Positions 20,201-21,672 of a stretch of 21,672 bases of DNA are shown here, one piece after another. Below the pieces are notes generated by a model, which was not told where the DNA came from, made no database searches, and saw only the letters and a list, made by a program, of their open reading frames with translations. Numbering within the stretch: position 1 is the stretch's first letter; every line of letters starts with the position of its first letter. The translations under genes and the position numbers were made by a program. This stretch comes from Bacteroidota bacterium (GTDB lineage: Bacteria; Bacteroidota; Bacteroidia; Chitinophagales; Chitinophagaceae): NCBI GenBank assembly GCA_028876035.1, contig JAGWTK010000017.1, positions 1-21,672 of the forward strand. Direction: 5' to 3'.

Positions 20201-20723
20201 TGGCTCCGAATATCCCAAGGAACGCTGTCCACGGTCCCACTGCTTCACGGTACTGAACCGCCATCACCCGGGCTATCTGTGCGAGGTGATTGAGGTCGTG
20301 CACCGTCCAGGTAGCGAGCAATTGTTCCAATGTTACTTCACCGAATGTGGGATGTATCCCGGTCTTCTGGAAATCGGCCGGCTGCAGGTTGAATGATTGC
20401 AGTTTTTCAAGATTTGCTTTGCGCAATGTTTCAAATGTTGCCAATAAGCTTTCAAAAGATTCTCCTTTGGAGTTTTCAAATTGGGCGAAGCGGTCAAATG
20501 GAATAAAATGTTTGTCGGGGCTACCGGATAAAATGATTTCAGCACGTGGTATCCAATCGGTTTTTTCACCGTGGATCAGGTGTCCTACGATATCGAAGAC
20601 CGACCAGCTTTCACCGCCTTCATTTTGCATAATCCATGCTGGTTCCAATCCTGTTGTCAATGCACGCAGTGCACCTGGCGTACGCGACAGGATGTTGATA
20701 CCCGCGCTAAGGGAAAATTCCAT
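20196..20723 (-). CDS. DinB-family protein (second)
   Basis: A 175-residue DinB-superfamily four-helix bundle. The motifs are stronger than in the copy at 7624-8154: VGHLIHGEKTDWIPR (His about 48 and 51) and TWTVHDLNHLAQIARVM (His near residues 142 and 146), the likely three-His metal site. The pattern NEGGESWSVFDIVGHLIHGEKTDWIPR is typical of Bacteroidota homologues of unknown substrate. ATG 20723 is preferred from that comparison; a GTG at 20756 overlaps the M23 stop (GTGA) and would couple the two, but adds lysine-rich residues. It is the last gene of the cluster running in from the right edge. Its stop is supplied by the repeat array. Confidence 0.88.
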   Translation of the reverse strand: MEFSLSAGINILSRTPGALRALTTGLEPAWIMQNEGGESWSVFDIVGHLIHGEKTDWIPRAEIILSGSPDKHFIPFDRFAQFENSKGESFESLLATFETLRKANLEKLQSFNLQPADFQKTGIHPTFGEVTLEQLLATWTVHDLNHLAQIARVMAVQYREAVGPWTAFLGIFGAI

Positions 20724-20752
20724 TTTGTTTTTTTCTTTTTGGGTGCATTCGT

Positions 20753-21274
20753 TCACAGCGATTCATTTAAATATACAATCGGATTCAGAAAAAATGCTTT
20801 TTTCCATCCCTGGTGAGTTTTGTCGATTTGCCAGGGATAAGGTATAATCGTTCGAATGGCATAGTGCAGGTGCGGCGGTTTGCCGGCTGCATTGCCAGTT
20901 GCACCCACCGTGCCGATAATACTGGAGTGGCCAACCGGTGAGAGAAAAGATGTTTTGATCTCATCGAGGTGTGCGTAGTAATGCAACCTCCATTTCGGTC
21001 CGAGTACAAGCACTACATTGCCACCACGGGAAATATTGCCGGTATAGATCACAATGCCAGCAGTGGCGGGATGCACACTTGTGCCTTTCTTTGCGAAGAT
21101 GTCGACGCCTTTGTGTACCACCGATGGTCCCCATGGGTAGAACCAGAACGAATTTTGCGCATAGCTTTTTGCAGTTGCCCCTTCCACCGGCATTTGGAAG
21201 GACTGCGGCAGGAGAAATTCAACGAGCAGGACGACGAATAGCCACGCGAATATTTTCCTGATTCGTTTTCTCAT
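20753..21274 (-). CDS. M23-family peptidase (LytM-like)
   Basis: A 173-residue zinc metallopeptidase, expected to cut peptidoglycan cross-bridges or act as an envelope endopeptidase. A single N-terminal TM/signal anchor (IFAWLFVVLLVEFLLP) is followed directly by the M23 domain with no coiled coil: HKGVDIF (His54, Asp58), HYYAHLDEI (His102) and GKPPHLHYAI (His135, His137), so the zinc ligands and the catalytic His are present. The short size without SH3 or LysM modules is usual for small membrane-anchored M23 proteins. The ATG overlaps the TGA of the preceding gene (ATGA), so translation is coupled with the Cys-rich membrane protein. Confidence 0.92.
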   Translation of the reverse strand: MRKRIRKIFAWLFVVLLVEFLLPQSFQMPVEGATAKSYAQNSFWFYPWGPSVVHKGVDIFAKKGTSVHPATAGIVIYTGNISRGGNVVLVLGPKWRLHYYAHLDEIKTSFLSPVGHSSIIGTVGATGNAAGKPPHLHYAIRTIIPYPWQIDKTHQGWKKAFFLNPIVYLNESL

Positions 21275-21510
21275 GGATGGACTGATTTTGTGCGCGGCTT
21301 ACTGAATAGGAAATAACCCGTACCGAAAAGAACAATCAACGCAGCCAGGGAGAGGGCGGTGATTTGGGTAGCGCTGATACAGGCCGGGCAATCTGTATTC
21401 GGGAGGCAGGGCTCGCAATTGGGTTGGGCATACACATACAGGAAGGCAAGTGCGATCAGTGCTACCACAAGTGAAAGCACCAGCTGTTGATTTCTTCGAT
21501 CAGGTTGCAA
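21271..21510 (-). CDS. Small Cys-rich two-TM membrane protein
   Basis: Not a known family. A 79-residue protein with two TM helices (about 10-29 and 50-68) joined by a loop with four cysteines, NCEPCLPNTDCPAC, in two CxxC pairs; this could bind metal or form disulphides in the periplasm. The C-terminal tail is basic. An in-frame TAA lies 24 bases upstream, and the first usable start is TTG 21510, overlapping the preceding gene by 11 bases; GTG codons about 10 residues in are alternatives. Its stop overlaps the M23 start by four bases, a firm sign of co-expression. Confidence 0.7.
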   Translation of the reverse strand: MQPDRRNQQLVLSLVVALIALAFLYVYAQPNCEPCLPNTDCPACISATQITALSLAALIVLFGTGYFLFSKPRTKSVHP

Positions 21511-21672
21511 GGTTAACGCTGTTTATAGTGGACAGATACTGGTCACCATCTTCACGGAAATCCTTTGTTACTTCGATCAGTCCTGCAATATTATCAATGA
21601 ATTCCTCCCATTTTTCTGTGTGAATCCATAATTCATTGTGAATTTTTTTCCGGAGATGAACGCCTGCTTTGT
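21500..21672 (-). CDS. C-terminal fragment of an unknown protein (partial)
   Basis: Open frame from the right edge to TGA 21500-21502, about 56 residues. The sequence is helical and charged (HLRKKIHNELWIHTEKWEEF, NIAGLIEVTKDFREDGDQYL) and ends VNLAT. It is not recognised; the main part is outside the window. The other two frames have early stops, and the frame overlaps the next gene's start by 11 bases, as expected in a packed operon. Confidence 0.6.
   Translation of the reverse strand, partial: KAGVHLRKKIHNELWIHTEKWEEFIDNIAGLIEVTKDFREDGDQYLSTINSVNLAT

Overview
The window looks like a chromosomal segment of a Bacteroidota bacterium, most likely of the Chitinophagaceae. The evidence is the protein families (GH95 fucosidase, DUF5018-like lipoprotein with PQQ-type propeller, rhomboid with a C-terminal DUF6576-like tail, several Bacteroidota-type small membrane proteins), Bacteroidota-style promoters (TTTG about 19-20 bases before TAnnTTTG) and the near absence of Shine-Dalgarno motifs. 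No plasmid, phage or CRISPR signature is seen. The genus assignment is an inference from protein style, not from a search.

Layout. 1-743: start of a divergent alanine dehydrogenase/PNT-like gene, a complete tRNA-Leu(CAA) unit with promoter and terminator, and short-period repeat arrays. 744-1876: an intact IS30-family insertion sequence. 1895-2452: PhnA-like zinc-ribbon protein. 2453-2992: a gene-free stretch made of heptamer/octamer arrays and three copies of a 120-bp direct repeat. 2993-8154: minus-strand M20D amidohydrolase, VOC protein, PQQ-propeller lipoprotein, SGNH hydrolase and DinB protein. 8229-10537: the only long plus-strand block, an SSS-family symporter overlapping a GNAT acetyltransferase, then a small membrane protein. 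10556-21672: minus-strand genes for a DHFR-like reductase, alpha/beta hydrolase, rhomboid protease, GH95 alpha-L-fucosidase, a TPR lipoprotein/secreted protein/PhyH oxygenase cluster, several small proteins of unknown function, and a tight cluster (unknown C-terminus, Cys-rich two-TM protein, M23 peptidase, DinB) running off the right edge.

The most unusual signal is non-coding. At least a dozen intergenic sites carry short arrays of degenerate 7-bp or 8-bp units. Each site has its own consensus, but related modules recur and both orientations occur. Seven of the genes or candidate small ORFs end inside or exactly at such an array, so that the array supplies the stop codon. Because 7 and 8 are not multiples of 3, units containing TAA or TGA present stops in every reading frame. 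One pair of octamer arrays forms the inverted ends of a 232-bp composite element (19071-19302). The arrays resemble the heptanucleotide STRR sequences of filamentous cyanobacteria in style; I know of no named Bacteroidota family and could not search.

Metabolically the genes are a mixed housekeeping/accessory set. No polysaccharide utilisation locus, defence system or secondary-metabolite cluster is visible; the GH95 gene has no SusC/SusD neighbours here.
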